Positions 63,831-64,000 of a DNA stretch of 64,000 nucleotides are shown here, piece after piece (positions within the stretch are counted from its first letter, which is position 1; each line of letters starts with the position of its first letter). The DNA lies in the NCBI GenBank assembly GCA_963762825.1, contig CAVXLZ010000002.1:310001-374000 (forward strand), given 5' to 3'. Position numbers and translations under genes: made by a program. Under the pieces are notes generated by a model. The model did not search any database, was not told the DNA's origin, and saw only the letters and a list, made by a program, of their open reading frames with translations. The stretch is from Miltoncostaea sp963762825 (lineage in GTDB: Bacteria > Actinomycetota > Thermoleophilia > Miltoncostaeales > Miltoncostaeaceae).

Positions 63831-64000
63831 AACTGTGCCTCGATTAGTTTCCGGGTCCGCTGAGGCCGTCGCTTGGGCGGCGGGTCTAGCGTCGTAGATG
63901 ACCCTCGGCGTGACTTGATACGGAGCGTGGGATGCACCCTGATCGAGGCCTGTCCGCGGGCGTCGCGTTTGGCCGCAGCAACCGGAGGTGTCAGGTGATC
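63831..64000. other. Gene-free right end; possible start of a plus-strand gene
   Basis: This 170-bp stretch is less GC-rich than its surroundings near 63830-63850 and holds no ORF of size. At the very end GGAGG (63984-63988) precedes GTG 63995 by 6 bases, so a plus-strand gene diverging from the relaxase may start here and run off the window. Confidence 0.3.

Larger units (their letters stand above)
57720..64000. mobile_element. Integrative (mobilisable) element at tRNA-Lys, right end outside the window
   Basis: From the tRNA-Lys 3' half rightward the content changes to integrase, two small helix-turn-helix proteins, small orphan ORFs and a MobF-type relaxase, none related to host functions. 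The left attachment site should lie in the last ~30 bases of the tRNA. The matching right site is not seen. Presence of relaxase without visible type IV secretion genes suggests a mobilisable element, or a conjugative one whose transfer genes lie further right. Confidence 0.8.

Overview
The window is very GC-rich (roughly 70% or more), densely packed, high-GC actinobacterial DNA. Gene content (SOS box of the CGAAC-N4-GTTCG type, CoxDE-like and molybdenum hydroxylase genes, two PII proteins, TANNNT boxes a few bases before start codons, a protein with repeated RISQAA motifs) suggests a soil actinobacterium, possibly class Thermoleophilia. The class-level placement is an inference from memory of such genomes, not a computed result.

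Layout. 1-4,883 (minus strand): a truncated secreted subtilisin, then the housekeeping block rpmG, tRNA-Trp, secE, nusG, rplK, rplA, rplJ, rplL, read right to left and closed by a perfect 19-bp hairpin. 4,977-11,473: small hypothetical genes, an acyl-CoA ligase, a glyoxalase-like protein, a GNAT enzyme and an Hsp20-Lon pair. 11,620-18,516: cupin, HAD hydrolase and a molybdenum block (formate-dehydrogenase-like FdhA, FdhD, MoeA, MobA, MoaA). 18,578-25,919: a CoxL-type molybdenum hydroxylase operon (xdhC, coxG, coxS, coxL, coxM) diverging from its MoxR/CoxE chaperone pair. 25,944-33,354: the most unusual part. A lipoyl/E3-binding/NeuD-acyltransferase fusion, E1 alpha, E1 beta and a sulfotransferase face a one-module A-PCP-TE synthetase and a nucleotidyltransferase across a perfect palindrome that supplies the stop codon of both convergent genes. 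33,392-45,612: glycosyltransferase, J-domain protein, thioredoxin-like DUF255 protein, cupredoxin, PII, BolA, glutaredoxin, adenosine deaminase, a membrane SpoIIE phosphatase, a Kef-type antiporter pair and PyrD. 45,699-57,584: large LuxR regulator, methyltransferase, MFS exporter, M29 peptidase, RISQAA-repeat exoprotein, SOS-controlled DinB, GlnK-AmtB. 57,674-64,000: an integrative element in tRNA-Lys with tyrosine integrase, two small helix-turn-helix proteins, small ORFs with good promoters and a MobF-type relaxase.

Two cautions. First, many otherwise convincing genes (lon, coxL, the A-PCP-TE synthetase, a glycosyltransferase, adenosine deaminase, pyrD, a membrane protein, and many times the relaxase) are broken by single-base frameshifts. 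Almost all I could resolve are extra single bases, and the composite proteins have no other damage. This looks more like insertion-type sequencing error than decay. Second, many start codons (ATG or GTG) lie only 6-8 bases after a TANNNT box, so leaderless transcription seems common and several start choices were made on that basis.
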